A stretch of 64,000 nucleotides of DNA from NCBI RefSeq assembly GCF_000585215.1, contig NZ_AONC01000025.1:1-64000 (forward strand), given 5' to 3'. The stretch is from Imhoffiella purpurea (lineage in GTDB: Bacteria; Pseudomonadota; Gammaproteobacteria; Chromatiales; Chromatiaceae). Each line of letters starts with the position of its first letter. Positions within the stretch are counted from its first letter, which is position 1. Positions 54,025 to 64,000 of this stretch are shown here, one piece after another. The translations under genes and the position numbers were made by a program. The notes below the pieces were generated by a model that was not told the DNA's origin, did no database searches, and worked only from the letters and a program-made list of their open reading frames with translations.

Positions 54025-54042
54025 CTCGATTCAAGGTTGTGC

Positions 54043-54071
54043 TTGAAAATATTTCGGGAAAACCCTAAGCT
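54043..54071 (+). promoter_or_regulatory. Putative lpxC promoter
   Basis: TTGAAA (five of six) and TAAGCT (three of six) with a 17-base spacer, in a short AT-rich stretch. The transcript would begin near 54078, within the leader hairpin that follows. Confidence 0.3.
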
Positions 54072-54073
54072 AG

Positions 54074-54107
54074 CGTTGCGCCCTCAGCGGATGCTGGGCG
54101 CGCAACG
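54074..54107 (+). promoter_or_regulatory. Stem-loop in the lpxC leader
   Basis: CGTTGCGC (54074-54081) pairs with GCGCAACG (54100-54107); inside, CAGC and GCTG extend the stem around a GGAT loop with small bulges. It lies about 108 bases before the lpxC start and may form in read-through or lpxC transcripts. Confidence 0.55.
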
Positions 54108-54214
54108 ACTTGGCGCAAGGAAAACGACCATGGTTCCGGTAAAGGCATGCCGGATCGCGTGCGGTAGTCGTTCAGCCGGCAGCCGCCGTGGACAGCGATG
54201 GGAGATCCCGACCG

Positions 54215-55126
54215 ATGCTCAAACAACGCACCTTGAAGACGACGATCCGGGCCACCGGGGTCGGTTTGCACACGGGTGAAAAAGTCGAATTGACCCTGCG
54301 TCCGGCTGCGCCCGATACGGGCATCGTGTTTCGGCGGATCGACATGGCGGAACCGATCGAGATCAAGGCGACGCCTTTTAACGTCGGCGACACCCGTTTG
54401 TCAACGACCCTGATCCAGGATGGGGTGAAGATCTCGACGGTCGAGCATCTGCTCGCTGCGTTCGCGGGTCTCGGTATCGACAACGCCTACGTGGATGTGG
54501 GTGCGCCGGAGGTGCCCATCATGGATGGCAGCGCTGCGCCCTTCGTCTTTCTGGTGCAGTCCGCGGGCGTCGAGGAGCAGGGTCGCGCCAAGCGCTTCAT
54601 TCGCATCAAGCGCCTCATCGAGGTGCGTGACGGCGACAAATACGCGCGTTTCACGCCCTATCATGGCTTCAAGGTCGAGTTCTCGATCGATTTCGATCAT
54701 CCGGCCTTCAATGCCAGAGCCAACCGTGCGACGGTGGATTTCTCGACCTCGTCCTTCGTCCGCGAGGTCAGCCGGGCTCGGACGTTCGGTTTCCTCAAGG
54801 AGATCGAGACGCTGCGGCAGCATAATCTGGCGCTGGGCGGGAGTCTGGACAACGCGGTCGTGGTCGACGAGTATCGGGTGCTGAACGAGGAAGGCCTTCG
54901 CTATGAAGACGAATTCGTCAAGCACAAGATCCTGGATGCGATCGGCGATCTCTATCTGCTCGGCCATACCCTGATCGGCGCCTTCACGGCCCATAAGTCC
55001 GGGCATGCCTTGAATAATCTGCTGCTGCGCGAACTCGCGGCAGACCCCATGGCCTGGGAAGAGGTCGTGTTCGAGGATTCGTCCGCCGCTCCGATCTGCT
55101 ATGCGCAGCCGGTGCCTGTCGTTTAG
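54215..55126 (+). CDS. lpxC: UDP-3-O-acyl-N-acetylglucosamine deacetylase
   Basis: 303 residues, the standard length. [40 protein letters not shown] (His78-type zinc ligand), MDGSAAPFV and [15 protein letters not shown] (HKxxD motif) with GHALNN are all present. It commits UDP-GlcNAc to lipid A. The ATG at 54215 follows GGGAGA (54200-54205). Last gene of the dcw block; the stop overlaps the DciA-like gene tail to tail by 4 bp. Confidence 0.97.
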   Translation: MLKQRTLKTTIRATGVGLHTGEKVELTLRPAAPDTGIVFRRIDMAEPIEIKATPFNVGDTRLSTTLIQDGVKISTVEHLLAAFAGLGIDNAYVDVGAPEVPIMDGSAAPFVFLVQSAGVEEQGRAKRFIRIKRLIEVRDGDKYARFTPYHGFKVEFSIDFDHPAFNARANRATVDFSTSSFVREVSRARTFGFLKEIETLRQHNLALGGSLDNAVVVDEYRVLNEEGLRYEDEFVKHKILDAIGDLYLLGHTLIGAFTAHKSGHALNNLLLRELAADPMAWEEVVFEDSSAAPICYAQPVPVV

Positions 55127-55593
55127 ACTTCGTCCGTTGCGGTATGCTCGACATGCCGAAGCGCGAAGCGTCTGAAGGTCTCTCGCAGGCTCGGGTCGCT
55201 CATATGCTCGGCGGCTTCGAGCAGATGCCGTGCGGCTCCGGATGTCAGTCCGCGTGTCCGATCGGAGTCTCCCCGGCCTTCGGGCGTGCTGCCCCGGCCG
55301 ACCCGGATGCGGGTTCGAATCCTCGCGATCCGCGGGGAATTCAGCGATTCGACGATGTCTGCGGCCAGGAAGCGCACGCGCGTTGCCCAGACCGCGGAGT
55401 CGAGGAAGAGCGTCAGGCAGTCCTCGACGAGGCTCGCATCCAGGCAATGTTCTCTTAGAGGTGGCGGCAGTCGGGCTCGCACCTCTTCCAACAATTCGAT
55501 CTCGCGTCGACGTTGTGCGACCAATGTGCGGAAGGTCGCGTGTTTGTTCAGCAGATCCTGAACGTGCGCAAGCCGTGTGGCAGGCATCTTCAT
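55123..55593 (-). CDS. dciA: DciA-like DUF721 protein
   Basis: About 156 residues. The N-terminal half has the DUF721 core ([55 protein letters not shown]), the fold of DciA, the helicase operator that helps load DnaB where DnaC is absent. The P. aeruginosa DciA gene lies at the same spot, between lpxC and the M23/secA genes. The C-terminal part is longer and less conserved. Several ATGs (55596, 55593, 55587) are close together behind AAGGGG; I chose 55593. Confidence 0.8.
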   Translation of the reverse strand: MKMPATRLAHVQDLLNKHATFRTLVAQRRREIELLEEVRARLPPPLREHCLDASLVEDCLTLFLDSAVWATRVRFLAADIVESLNSPRIARIRTRIRVGRGSTPEGRGDSDRTRGLTSGAARHLLEAAEHMSDPSLRETFRRFALRHVEHTATDEV

Positions 55594-55734
55594 CATATCC
55601 CTTCGGGGGCGTCGTTCCGGGCCGGTCTCGGCCGTGTCCGGTACTGATTCTCGGCGGTCCCTGCCGCCTGCATGCTGCTTCTCGATCTCAGTCGATGGGT
55701 CTGCTGGATCACATGAAATCGCAGAGAAATAACC

Positions 55735-56703
55735 ATGTTCCACCTCGATCGAAGACAAGCTGCTCGTGGACAGGCCCTCGTCATCTTCCTGGCCGTGGTG
55801 TCCTTCAGCCTGGCCGGGGCCGGGCTCGGCTTCTGGCTCGGAAAATACTCTGGTCAGGTCTCCTTCGCCAGTGGGTCATTCCCCCCCTTCGGATCGGTCT
55901 CCGAAGCCGCGTTGCTTTCCAATCCTTTCTCCGATCTCCAGCCATTACCCGCTCCCGCTCCCCATTCCGCCCGGGATGCCGGCGAGGTCGACCTGATGGC
56001 GGCCCGTCTCGGTGAAATGCAGGCCGAGCTGATGAGACTCAATGCCCTGGGCGAGCGACTGGTTCGGATGTCCGATCTGGATCCGGCCGAGTTCGATTTC
56101 GAGAATCCTCCGCCTCGAGGCGGGGCCGAGGTCGGACCCGTGCGGGACTACACCATCAAGGAGCTGGCCAGCGAGCTCAGCGGTATGGTCGACATGATCC
56201 AGGATCGCCGTCGCAAGCTCGAGGTGCTCGAAAACCTGATCCTCGACAAGCATCTCTCCGCCAAGGCGCTGCCGTCCGGATGGCCTGTGCATTCCGGCTA
56301 TATCAGCTCGCGCTACGGCTACCGTATCCATCCCATCCGCAAGACCCGGATCTTCCACGAAGGAATCGATCTCGCCAGTCCGCGCGGCGAGCCGATCGTG
56401 GCCGTGGCCGACGGCATCGTGACCTTCAGCGGACGCAAGAACGGATACGGGCGTATCGTCGAGATCCGCCATTTGGACGGTATGGTGACCCGTTATGCCC
56501 ATAATTCCCGCAACCTCGTGAAGGTGGGGCAGCTGGTGCGCCAGGGCGAGAAGATCGCGACCGTCGGTTCTTCCGGGGCCGCGACCGGGCCCCATGTGCA
56601 TTTCGAGGTGCTCAAGGACGGCAAGACCCTGGATCCCATGCCCTACCTGGAGTCCGGGCCGCGCCGGCTCGTCGCAGGCAACTCCGCCGATCTGTCCGGC
56701 TGA
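55735..56703 (+). CDS. M23 family metallopeptidase, membrane-anchored
   Basis: 322 residues. One N-terminal membrane span (about 14-36), a periplasmic helical region with a coiled-coil (MAARLGEMQAELMRLNALGERL) and a C-terminal lysostaphin-like domain: FHEGIDLA carries the HX3D zinc ligands, and HVHFE gives the third with its catalytic His. All zinc ligands are present, so it should cut peptidoglycan crosslinks or be an active DD-endopeptidase. This gene precedes secA in Pseudomonas too. Divergent from the DciA-like gene. Confidence 0.88.
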   Translation: MFHLDRRQAARGQALVIFLAVVSFSLAGAGLGFWLGKYSGQVSFASGSFPPFGSVSEAALLSNPFSDLQPLPAPAPHSARDAGEVDLMAARLGEMQAELMRLNALGERLVRMSDLDPAEFDFENPPPRGGAEVGPVRDYTIKELASELSGMVDMIQDRRRKLEVLENLILDKHLSAKALPSGWPVHSGYISSRYGYRIHPIRKTRIFHEGIDLASPRGEPIVAVADGIVTFSGRKNGYGRIVEIRHLDGMVTRYAHNSRNLVKVGQLVRQGEKIATVGSSGAATGPHVHFEVLKDGKTLDPMPYLESGPRRLVAGNSADLSG

Positions 56704-56823
56704 CCGCGCGATCTGCCGGATCGATCCCCTTCCGTGTGAGCCGCCGGTGTCAATGCCTACCGACGCCGACGCTCGAAATCCGGTATCATCCGCCGATTTC
56801 TTCGACAGGCCCAAGCTCATCTG

Positions 56824-59652
56824 ATGGTTACTCATCTATTTAGAAAGATCTTCGGCAGCCGTAACGACCGGCTGGTCAAGTCGCTGATGAAAACGGTGGC
56901 TCAGATCAATGCGCTCGAGCCGACGCTGGCATCGCTGTCGGATCAGGCGCTCGCGGCGAAGACGAACGAGTTCCGCGAACGGCTGGCGGCCGGCGCCGAA
57001 TTGGATACGCTCCTGCCCGAGGCCTTCGGCGTGGTCCGCGAGGCGGGCAAGCGTGTCTTGGGGATGCGTCACTTCGACGTCCAGATGGTCGGCGGCATGG
57101 TGCTCAACAGCGGCCGCATCGCCGAGATGCGCACCGGCGAGGGCAAGACCCTGGTCGCGACGCTCGCCGCCTATCTCAACGCGCTGCCGGCCAAGGGCGT
57201 GCACGTCATCACCGTCAACGACTATCTGGCGCGCCGCGACGCGGCCTGGATGGGGCGGCTCTATCATGCGCTCGGTCTGTCCGTCGGGGTCATCAACTCC
57301 TCCGGCGGCATGGGGCCGGACATGGCTTCCTACGTCTTCGACCCGGATTTCGAGCCGGACGGTGATCAGGGGTATCGGCATCTGCGCCCGGCGACCCGCC
57401 GCGAGACCTATGCCGCCGACATCACCTACGGCACCAACAACGAGTACGGCTTCGACTATCTGCGCGACAACATGGCCTTCACGCCGCAGCAGCGGGTCCA
57501 GCGCGACCCCTTCTATGCGATCGTGGACGAGGTCGACTCCATCCTGATCGACGAGGCCCGGACCCCGCTCATCATCTCGGGGCCTTCCGAGGGCAACACG
57601 GATCTCTACAAACAGATCGACGGCCTGATCCCCAGGCTCACCCGCCAGGATCCCATCACCAACGAAGAGGGCCAGCCCGACTTCGGTCCGGGCGACTACT
57701 CGATCGACGAGAAGATCCGTCAGGCCTTCCTCAGCGAGGAGGGGCACGAGAAGGTCGAGCGGATGCTGGTCGAGATCGGTCTGCTCGAGGAGGGTGCGAG
57801 CCTCTACGATCCGGGCAACATCGTGCTGATGCATCATGTCTATGCCGCGCTGCGCGCCCACGCCCTCTACCAGAGGAACGTGGAGTACATCGTGCGCGAC
57901 GGCCAGGTCGTCATCGTCGACGAATTCACCGGCCGCACCATGCCCGGGCGGCGCTGGTCGGAGGGTCTGCATCAGGCGATCGAGGCCAAGGAGGGGGTCT
58001 CCATCCAGGCCGAGAACCAGACGATGGCCTCGATCACCTTCCAGAACCTCTTCCGGCTCTATCCCAAGCTCTCGGGCATGACGGGCACGGCGGACACAGA
58101 GGCCTACGAGTTCCAGCAGATCTACGGGCTGGAGGTGGTCGTGATCCCGACCAACCAGCCGATGGTTCGCGACGATCGCGGCGATCTGGTCTATCTCACC
58201 CAGGACGAGAAGTACCAGGCCATCATCGACGACATCCAGGATTGCGTGAAGCGCGGCCAGCCTGTTCTGGTGGGTACCGCCTCGATCGACGCCTCCGAGC
58301 TGGTTTCGGGTCTGCTGAACAAGGAAGGCATCCCTCACGAGGTGCTGAACGCCAAGCAGCACGAGCGCGAGGCCGGGATCATCGCCCAGGCCGGCAAGCC
58401 GGGGGCGGTCACCATCGCCACCAACATGGCGGGCCGCGGAACCGATATCGTGCTCGGCGGCAACCTGGACTCCGAGCTGGACGAGGCCGGTCCGGATGCC
58501 GATCGCGACGCCATCCGCGCGGCCTGGAAGGAGCGTCACCAGGCGGTCCTGACGGCGGGCGGTCTGCACGTGGTGGGCACCGAGCGTCACGAGTCGCGGC
58601 GTATCGACAACCAGCTGCGCGGCCGTTCGGGCCGTCAGGGCGATCCGGGCTCCTCGCGCTTCTATCTCTCGCTCGAGGACAACCTGATGCGCATCTTCGC
58701 CTCCGACCGGGTCGGGCGCATGATGCAGCGTCTCGGCATGCAGAAGGGCGAGGCGATCGAGCATCCCTGGGTGACCAAGGCGATCGAGAACGCCCAGCGC
58801 AAGGTCGAGGGGCGCAACTTCGACATCCGCAAGCAGTTGCTCGAATACGACGATGTCGCCAACGACCAGCGCAAGGTCATCTATCGTCAGCGTCGCGACC
58901 TCATGGACGCGCTGGACGTCTCCGAGACCGTGGAGGCGATGCGCGCCGATACCCTCAAGGGTCTGATCGACGGCTACATCCCGCCCGAGAGCCTGGAGGA
59001 ACAATGGGACCTGCCGGGCCTCGGCGAGGCCCTGACGCATCATTTCGGCGGCGACTGGCCGATTCAGCGCTGGCTGGACGAGGATCACGACCTGCACGAG
59101 GAGACCCTGCGGGCCAAGATCCGGGACGTGCTGATGGAGCGTTACCGCGCCAAGGAAGAGATGATCGGCACCCCGAACCTGCGCCAGCTCGAAAAGACCG
59201 TGATGCTCCATACCCTGGATACCCATTGGAAGGACCATCTGGCCGCCATGGACTATCTGCGCCAGGGCATCCATCTGCGCGGATACGCCCAGAAGAATCC
59301 CAAGCAGGAGTACAAGCGCGAGGCCTTCGAGATGTTCTCGGCCATGCTCGACGGCATCAAGCAGGACGTGGTCACCACATTGGCCAAGCTCGAGGTCCAG
59401 GTGCAGGGCGCGCCCGAGCTCGATGCCTACGAGTCCGCTGCGGAGCGGAATCGGTTCGAGTTCAAGCACGAGACCTTCAAAGGTCTCGGGGCCCAGGAGC
59501 CCGAGTCCGGCGAGGCCCCCGAATCCTCCGAGGAGGGTTTCGATCCGCAGCATCAGCCGTTCGTGCGCGACGGCCGCAAGATCGGGCGCAACGAGCCATG
59601 CCCCTGCGGCTCGGGCAAGAAGTACAAGCAATGTCACGGCAAGCTGAGCTGA
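56824..59652 (+). CDS. secA: Preprotein translocase ATPase SecA
   Basis: 942 residues, usual for gammaproteobacteria. [13 protein letters not shown] (Walker A), [36 protein letters not shown] (Walker B) and [13 protein letters not shown] mark the motor; the C-terminal zinc-binding tail is [16 protein letters not shown]. It drives protein export through SecYEG. No SecM-like gene lies upstream. argJ follows 10 bp on. Confidence 0.98.
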   Translation: MVTHLFRKIFGSRNDRLVKSLMKTVAQINALEPTLASLSDQALAAKTNEFRERLAAGAELDTLLPEAFGVVREAGKRVLGMRHFDVQMVGGMVLNSGRIAEMRTGEGKTLVATLAAYLNALPAKGVHVITVNDYLARRDAAWMGRLYHALGLSVGVINSSGGMGPDMASYVFDPDFEPDGDQGYRHLRPATRRETYAADITYGTNNEYGFDYLRDNMAFTPQQRVQRDPFYAIVDEVDSILIDEARTPLIISGPSEGNTDLYKQIDGLIPRLTRQDPITNEEGQPDFGPGDYSIDEKIRQAFLSEEGHEKVERMLVEIGLLEEGASLYDPGNIVLMHHVYAALRAHALYQRNVEYIVRDGQVVIVDEFTGRTMPGRRWSEGLHQAIEAKEGVSIQAENQTMASITFQNLFRLYPKLSGMTGTADTEAYEFQQIYGLEVVVIPTNQPMVRDDRGDLVYLTQDEKYQAIIDDIQDCVKRGQPVLVGTASIDASELVSGLLNKEGIPHEVLNAKQHEREAGIIAQAGKPGAVTIATNMAGRGTDIVLGGNLDSELDEAGPDADRDAIRAAWKERHQAVLTAGGLHVVGTERHESRRIDNQLRGRSGRQGDPGSSRFYLSLEDNLMRIFASDRVGRMMQRLGMQKGEAIEHPWVTKAIENAQRKVEGRNFDIRKQLLEYDDVANDQRKVIYRQRRDLMDALDVSETVEAMRADTLKGLIDGYIPPESLEEQWDLPGLGEALTHHFGGDWPIQRWLDEDHDLHEETLRAKIRDVLMERYRAKEEMIGTPNLRQLEKTVMLHTLDTHWKDHLAAMDYLRQGIHLRGYAQKNPKQEYKREAFEMFSAMLDGIKQDVVTTLAKLEVQVQGAPELDAYESAAERNRFEFKHETFKGLGAQEPESGEAPESSEEGFDPQHQPFVRDGRKIGRNEPCPCGSGKKYKQCHGKLS

Positions 59653-59662
59653 GCGGGCGTCC

Positions 59663-60874
59663 ATGAGCGATTCCGATCTGCCCTTCGAGCCTGTCGCCGG
59701 CGTGCGTCTCGCCGCCGGCGCGGCTGGTATCCGCTATCAGGGACGCGACGACCTGGTCGTCCTGGCCCTGGATCCGGGCACGACCTGCGCCGCGGTCTTC
59801 ACCCGCAACGCCTTCTGCGCCGCGCCCGTGACCCTGGCGCGGCGGCATCTGCAGGCTGTACAGCCGAGTTACCTGCTGATCAACTCGGGCAACGCCAATG
59901 CCGGAACCGGCAAGCGCGGTCTGGAGGATGCGCACGCCTCCTGTCAGGCGCTGGCCGATCTGGCCGGCTGTGGGGCCGAGTCCGTGCTGCCCTTCTCGAC
60001 TGGTGTCATCGGCGAGCATCTGCCGGTGGACCGGATCGCCTCGGCCCTGCCCGCCGTGCTCCAGTCGCTCGACGCGGATGCCTGGCCCCGTGCGGCTCGG
60101 GCCATCATGACGACCGACACCCGTCCCAAGCTCCGCTCGGTCCGTTTCGACCTGAACGGGCGCACGGCGACGGTCACCGGCATCGCCAAGGGTTCCGGCA
60201 TGATCTGCCCGAACATGGCGACCATGCTCGCCTTCCTGGCGACCGATGCCGTCGTCGACCCCGAGGTGCTTCAGACCTGTCTGCGCTCCGCCGCCGACCG
60301 TTCCTTCAACGCCGTCAGCGTCGACGGCGACACCTCGACCAACGACGCCTGCGTCCTGGCCGCGACCGGCGCGCTCGGCAATGCGCCGATCGAGGATCCC
60401 CATGGGGCCGACTATGCCGCCCTGCTGGCGGCGGTCGAGGCGGTCTGCGTCGATCTGGCGACCGAGATCGTCCGCGACGGCGAGGGCGCGACCAAGCTGG
60501 TGCGGATCCGGGTCGAGGAGGCCCTCGACCGTGACGAGGCGCGCCAGGTGGCCTATACCATCGCCCATTCGCCCCTGGTCAAGACCGCGCTCTTCGCCTC
60601 GGATCCCAACTGGGGCCGCATCCTGGCCGCGGTAGGGCGCGCCGGGGTCGCGGATCTGGACATCGATCGGATCCGCATCCATCTCGGCGATGTTCTGATC
60701 GTCGAGGAGGGCGGGCGCGCCGCCTCCTATACCGAGGAGGCCGGTGCCGCCGTCATGGCCGGGTCCGAGATCGACATCCGCGTCTCGCTCGGTCGCGGGT
60801 CCGTGGATGCGCAGATCCTCACCTGCGACTTCTCCTACGACTATGTCCGCATCAACGCCGAGTACCGCAGCTGA
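59663..60874 (+). CDS. argJ: Bifunctional ornithine acetyltransferase / N-acetylglutamate synthase
   Basis: 403 residues. [38 protein letters not shown] and [16 protein letters not shown] are present. The proenzyme cuts itself before the Thr in MATML into alpha and beta chains. It recycles the acetyl group between ornithine and glutamate in arginine synthesis, and may also use acetyl-CoA. Just after secA, before the Nudix fusion, as in Pseudomonas. Confidence 0.96.
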   Translation: MSDSDLPFEPVAGVRLAAGAAGIRYQGRDDLVVLALDPGTTCAAVFTRNAFCAAPVTLARRHLQAVQPSYLLINSGNANAGTGKRGLEDAHASCQALADLAGCGAESVLPFSTGVIGEHLPVDRIASALPAVLQSLDADAWPRAARAIMTTDTRPKLRSVRFDLNGRTATVTGIAKGSGMICPNMATMLAFLATDAVVDPEVLQTCLRSAADRSFNAVSVDGDTSTNDACVLAATGALGNAPIEDPHGADYAALLAAVEAVCVDLATEIVRDGEGATKLVRIRVEEALDRDEARQVAYTIAHSPLVKTALFASDPNWGRILAAVGRAGVADLDIDRIRIHLGDVLIVEEGGRAASYTEEAGAAVMAGSEIDIRVSLGRGSVDAQILTCDFSYDYVRINAEYRS

Positions 60875-60893
60875 GGTCAGGTTCATCCATGTG

Positions 60894-61826
60894 ATGGCCG
60901 GGGCCATCGCCGACGCCGATGGCCGGATCCTGCTGACGAAACGCCCGGATCACGTCCATCAGGGCGGCCTCTGGGAGTTTCCGGGCGGCAAGCTGGAGCC
61001 CGGCGAGTCGCCCGAACAGGGGCTGGCGCGCGAACTGGAGGAGGAGCTGGGTATCCGGATCCGGGGCAGCCGTCCGCTGATCCGGGTGCGTCACGACTAT
61101 GGCGATCGGCGCATCCTGCTCGACGTGCATCGGGTCGAGGACTACGCGGGCGAGCCGCACGGTCGCGAGGGTCAGCCGCTGCGCTGGCTCGCTCCGGAGG
61201 CCATGGATCCGGCCGATTTCCCGGCGGCGGATCGTCCCATCATCCATGCGCTGCGTCTGCCGTCGCTGTTTCTGATCACGGGCGAGGATCCTGCGGATGC
61301 CGATGCCTTTCTGGCGTGTCTGGATCGGGCCGTCGCGCGCGGCATCCGCCTGGTTCAGCTGAGGGCCCCGAGCCTGGATGGCGATTCCTATGCCGATCTG
61401 GTGCTCCGTGCCTATGCGCTTTGCGAGTCGCGCGGCGCCCTGCTGCTGCTCAATCGCGATCCGGACGAGGTCGAGGGGCTGCCCCGTCACGGCCTGCATC
61501 TGTCCGCGCGACGCCTGATGGAATCTCATGCGCGACCTGGGGGGCCAGGCGAGTGGGTCGGCGCCTCCTGTCACGATGCCGCTCAGCTGGCACGGGCTGC
61601 CGATCTCAATCTCGACTATGCGCTGCTGTCGCCTGTGCTTCCCACCTTGACGCACCCTGGGGCCGAACCCTTGGGCTGGGAGCGATTCGCCGAACTCGTG
61701 GATCCGGCCCCCTTGCCGGTCTATGCCCTGGGCGGTCTCGGGCCGGAACATCTCGATCAGGCCATCGCGCGAGGGGCTCAGGGCATCGCGGCCATCCGCG
61801 GCCTCTGGTCAATGCGGGGTCGATAG
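60894..61826 (+). CDS. Nudix hydrolase fused to a thiamine-phosphate-synthase-like domain
   Basis: 310 residues. Residues 1-130 are a MutT-type Nudix domain: [31 protein letters not shown] contains the full GX5EX7REUXEEXGU box (described in part: [18 protein letters not shown]). Residues about 130-310 are a ThiE/TenI-like barrel ([47 protein letters not shown]). This fusion is widespread in gammaproteobacteria; the first part cleans 8-oxo-dGTP, and the role of the second is unknown. ATG at 60894 or GTG at 60891 both fit behind AGGT. Its end overlaps yacG by 18 bp tail to tail. Confidence 0.88.
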   Translation: MAGAIADADGRILLTKRPDHVHQGGLWEFPGGKLEPGESPEQGLARELEEELGIRIRGSRPLIRVRHDYGDRRILLDVHRVEDYAGEPHGREGQPLRWLAPEAMDPADFPAADRPIIHALRLPSLFLITGEDPADADAFLACLDRAVARGIRLVQLRAPSLDGDSYADLVLRAYALCESRGALLLLNRDPDEVEGLPRHGLHLSARRLMESHARPGGPGEWVGASCHDAAQLARAADLNLDYALLSPVLPTLTHPGAEPLGWERFAELVDPAPLPVYALGGLGPEHLDQAIARGAQGIAAIRGLWSMRGR

Positions 61827-62009
61827 ATCGTCCGAGGGCGGCGGATCCTCGCTCGGGGCATCCGTGGGATCCGCGATGCGGTGGCTCTCGTTGAGCCATT
61901 CGCCCAAGTCGATCAGCCGGCAGCGCTCGCTGCAGAATGGGCGCCACTGGGACTGCTCGCTCCATTCCACCGGTTTGCCGCAGTTGGGGCAGGAAACCTC
62001 TTTCGCCAT
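61809..62009 (-). CDS. yacG: DNA gyrase inhibitor YacG
   Basis: 66 residues, the usual length. Four cysteines bind zinc: CPNC near the N-terminus and CSERC ([16 protein letters not shown]) in the middle, with an acidic, Pro-rich tail. In E. coli it binds GyrB and inhibits gyrase. It is next to zapD (14 bp apart), as in many gammaproteobacteria. Confidence 0.95.
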   Translation of the reverse strand: MAKEVSCPNCGKPVEWSEQSQWRPFCSERCRLIDLGEWLNESHRIADPTDAPSEDPPPSDDLSTPH

Positions 62010-62023
62010 GGTCTCGGGGTCGC

Positions 62024-62791
62024 TCAGAAGGCGCAGCAGGTGAGCCTGAAGTCCACGTCCTGGTTGTGTTGAGAGGCGCGTCCGCGCGGCTCGGCATTCA
62101 TGAAACGGATGCTGAAGCGGTTCTTGTGGCCGCTGATCTCGGGGAAGATATCCGCCTCCGCGTCGAGAGCCACCCGTAGCAGCTGGGCCGGTAGCTGGGG
62201 ATCGAGCGCCTCCTGGAAGAATCCGCCTTCGGCCAGCACCTTCCGCCGCGATCCGCTTGAGCGGACGAGCATCAGGATCAGCCGGATGCCCTCCATCGCC
62301 GGCTGAAGATCATGGAGCCAGTGGTCGAGCCGATCCTGGTGGACCTCGCTCGACTGGGTGAGCCAATGGTGGAAATGCGGCAGGTCGAAGCTGCAGGTGG
62401 CGCCCGGGATGCTGCTGCGCTGGGCGATTCCCTTGAGGAATTCGTCCTCGCGCGCCGTGTGTCCGATGGGGCCGGGGATGTTTTGGATGCCTTCGAGCGC
62501 GCGGCGCATGTCGCCCAGCAGCTGTTCGAGCGCCTCGGGATCGACGCCGCGCTGATTGGTCATGCGGCCGAGCGTGACCTGATGGCGGTCGAGCTCCTTG
62601 ATGATGTCGTTCTTGACGTCCGCGCGCGCCGTGATGGCGATGATGTCCAGCAATGCGGCGATCGCGGCACGCGTCGTGCGCCGGTCATCCTCGACCATGA
62701 AATGATCGAGCTGTCCGAATTGGTGCTCGAGCCTGAGAAAGGTTCGGATGCGCTCGTTGAGTGGATGTTCGTATGTGGTCAATGTGGACAC
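62024..62791 (-). CDS. zapD: Cell division protein ZapD
   Basis: 255 residues (YacF family). [20 protein letters not shown] at the N-terminus is the family signature, along with [10 protein letters not shown] and [12 protein letters not shown]. It crosslinks FtsZ filaments. The ATG at 62791 gives the normal N-terminus. Upstream of yacG; together they form a short minus-strand unit. Confidence 0.94.
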   Translation of the reverse strand: MSTLTTYEHPLNERIRTFLRLEHQFGQLDHFMVEDDRRTTRAAIAALLDIIAITARADVKNDIIKELDRHQVTLGRMTNQRGVDPEALEQLLGDMRRALEGIQNIPGPIGHTAREDEFLKGIAQRSSIPGATCSFDLPHFHHWLTQSSEVHQDRLDHWLHDLQPAMEGIRLILMLVRSSGSRRKVLAEGGFFQEALDPQLPAQLLRVALDAEADIFPEISGHKNRFSIRFMNAEPRGRASQHNQDVDFRLTCCAF

Positions 62792-62990
62792 GGCTGTTTC
62801 TCGAAACTGTCGAGACGTGCATCCTGGGACGCATCCCGCACGGCGATCAAGTGTCTAGGGTAGGGTATCTGGAATGTGCACACTAGACTTCGGGTGAATT
62901 GTCCTGGTTTCGATGGGGAATGTCACCTATCCCCGATGATCCTGTCGGCGAAGATGGCGACCGGCTTCGCGCGAGGCCGGGCTAGGGCGC

Positions 62991-64000
62991 TCATCCAAGA
63001 CGCAGCCTCTGCTTGTAGAAATCGGGTACGGCATCCGGGTCGCTGGTCATGAGGACCTGATCGATCAGCCAGGGCGGCACGCGACCCTGTCTGGCCATTT
63101 CGGCGAGCTGCTCGCGCAGCCCCTGCCAATAGAAACCGTTCCCCGATCCGTCGAAGAAGACGAGCGGGCTGCGTTCGATGACGCCCAGCTTCATGTCGGT
63201 CAGGGTGAGACCGATCTCCTCCAGCGTGCCGACGCCGCCGATCAGGAAGAGATGGAAGCTGGCGATCTCGAACCAGCGCTGCCGGGACTGGCGGCTGCGT
63301 GCCTGGAAGGTCTGGTAGAACTCGGCGCTCTGGTTGGGCTCCTGGTCGATGGTTTCGATGAAGCTGGAGCCGGCCATGAGCCCCATGTGCTGGGCGATGT
63401 CCGTTACCTGCTGCATGGCGCCGGGTCCGCCGCCGGTCAGGATGCCGATGTCGCTGCCGAAGAGACCGCGCAGATTCTCCAGCAGCCGTTCGGTCTGGCG
63501 GACGGCGCGATCGTTGAGCGGTCGGGTGGAGCCGTAGATGGCGAAGATGAGGCTCGAGCTGAAGCGGTCGACCTTGTCCGAGGTGGTGAAATAGCCCCGC
63601 AGTCCGCGGAAGACGTGGCGGACCACGTGTCCGCGCATCTCGTTGCACCAGAAGACCTCCAGCCCCAACCCCTCGTAGTCGGCGAGCCGGCCGTGGTCGC
63701 GCGACGAGAGGAAGGGGCCGTGCTCGAAGGAGGCGCGGCGGAAGACGATACGGGCGACCCGCTGACGCAGTGCTGCGGCGCAGATCTCGGTGTGCTCGAT
63801 CAGGTTGGGGAAATATCCCAGCAGCAGCGTCGCGCGCGCCCCGTCCGCGAGTTCGCCGAGGATCTTGGTACCGCACTCGACCGGGATGTCGAGATGCAGC
63901 CCCTCGGCGACCAGCCCGGCGGCGAGGTCCGTTCCGATCCTGGGGTCGCGCGGCGTCTGCGGGTGGGTCCAGAGCTGCTCGGGCGGGGCGCCGGTCAGCA
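62991..64000 (-). CDS. LOG-family Rossmann-fold protein, 5' end outside window
   Basis: At least 336 residues; the frame is still open without an ATG at the right edge, so the N-terminus is missing. The C-terminal 200 residues are a LOG (lysine decarboxylase-like) domain: ILTGGGPGAMQQ binds the nucleotide phosphate and FLIGGVGTLEEIG stands where PGGxGTxxE is usual, with Ile in place of the Pro. An N-terminal region of more than 100 residues precedes it (VFRRASFEHGPFL, then GLEVFWCNEMRGHVV). LOG proteins often split nucleotide monophosphates; the substrate of this longer branch is unknown. Confidence 0.82.
   Translation of the reverse strand, partial: LTGAPPEQLWTHPQTPRDPRIGTDLAAGLVAEGLHLDIPVECGTKILGELADGARATLLLGYFPNLIEHTEICAAALRQRVARIVFRRASFEHGPFLSSRDHGRLADYEGLGLEVFWCNEMRGHVVRHVFRGLRGYFTTSDKVDRFSSSLIFAIYGSTRPLNDRAVRQTERLLENLRGLFGSDIGILTGGGPGAMQQVTDIAQHMGLMAGSSFIETIDQEPNQSAEFYQTFQARSRQSRQRWFEIASFHLFLIGGVGTLEEIGLTLTDMKLGVIERSPLVFFDGSGNGFYWQGLREQLAEMARQGRVPPWLIDQVLMTSDPDAVPDFYKQRLRLG

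Noticed and set aside
54130-54279. Small gene ahead of lpxC
   Set aside because: Has a usable ribosome binding site but overlaps the well-supported lpxC start by 65 bases and encodes an unremarkable peptide; kept only as a possible leader frame in the findings.
56704-56823. SecM-type arrest peptide upstream of secA
   Set aside because: The 120 bases before secA hold no frame with a signal sequence or arrest-like end; the M23 peptidase precedes secA instead.
56836-59664. Long minus-strand open frame opposite secA (942 codons)
   Set aside because: It mirrors the secA codons exactly in length; low-complexity Leu/Gly/Asp/Val composition, no motif. Typical GC-rich shadow.
1-64000. CRISPR arrays, tRNA or rRNA genes, IS elements, prophage genes
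   Set aside because: I saw no regularly spaced direct repeats of 25-40 bp, no cloverleaf with TTCRANY arm, no transposase or integrase motif. The heptad arrays have no spacers.

Overview
The window is high-GC DNA that is gene-dense on both strands and reads as a chromosomal segment of a gammaproteobacterial purple sulfur bacterium (Chromatiales, probably Chromatiaceae). Two features point there: a glycine/tyrosine-rich sulfur globule protein with a signal peptide (21785-22159) and a polypeptide with every hallmark of an LH1 light-harvesting alpha subunit (5197-5379, minus strand). The housekeeping gene order (hisN-like/rppH/ptsP, lpoA-yraN-dolP beside rsmI, rnpB before mraZ, the dcw cluster running into lpxC, dciA, M23 peptidase, secA, argJ) is the one seen in Pseudomonas-like gammaproteobacteria. 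No IS element, prophage, CRISPR array, rRNA or tRNA gene was found.

Layout. 1-5 kb: a DUF971 protein, a secreted PQQ-type sugar dehydrogenase, argG, an LpxH-like phosphoesterase and a MIF-family protein. 5-11.4 kb (minus strand): a sucrose operon in the order sps-spp-fructokinase-amylosucrase, with an orphan LH1-alpha gene as apparent last cistron. 11.7-21.4 kb: a small secreted protein, rluE, a membrane-anchored beta-helix protein, ampD, nadC, cbpA, a Ycf46-like AAA ATPase, leuA and a family 4 uracil-DNA glycosylase. 21.7-25.8 kb: the sulfur globule gene with its own AT-rich promoter and terminator, then a minus-strand ornithine-lipid operon (olsB-olsA-glycosyltransferase-PAP2 phosphatase). 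25.9-35.5 kb: HAD phosphatase, rppH, ptsP, an FAD-linked oxidase, dolP, yraN, lpoA, rsmI and the RNase P RNA.

35.7-55.1 kb is the complete division and cell-wall cluster: mraZ, rsmH, ftsL, ftsI, murE, murF, mraY, murD, ftsW, murG, murC, murB, ddl, ftsQ, ftsA, ftsZ, lpxC. It starts with a putative triple MraZ box, and most genes overlap by 1-16 bp, so it is probably one long translationally coupled operon. A small reading frame with a very strong ribosome binding site and a G8 tract sits between murC and murB. 55.1-64 kb: DciA-like protein, M23 peptidase, secA, argJ, a Nudix/ThiE-like fusion, yacG, zapD and a LOG-family gene that runs off the right edge.

The least ordinary items are the orphan LH1-alpha gene in the sucrose operon, a family of oriented heptanucleotide arrays (unit AGCNNCC) that sit at the 3' ends of two convergent gene pairs, and several palindromes or hairpins placed at ribosome binding sites or in leaders (olsB, ftsZ, lpxC, leuA). 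I ran no database search; all assignments rest on reading motifs and gene order.
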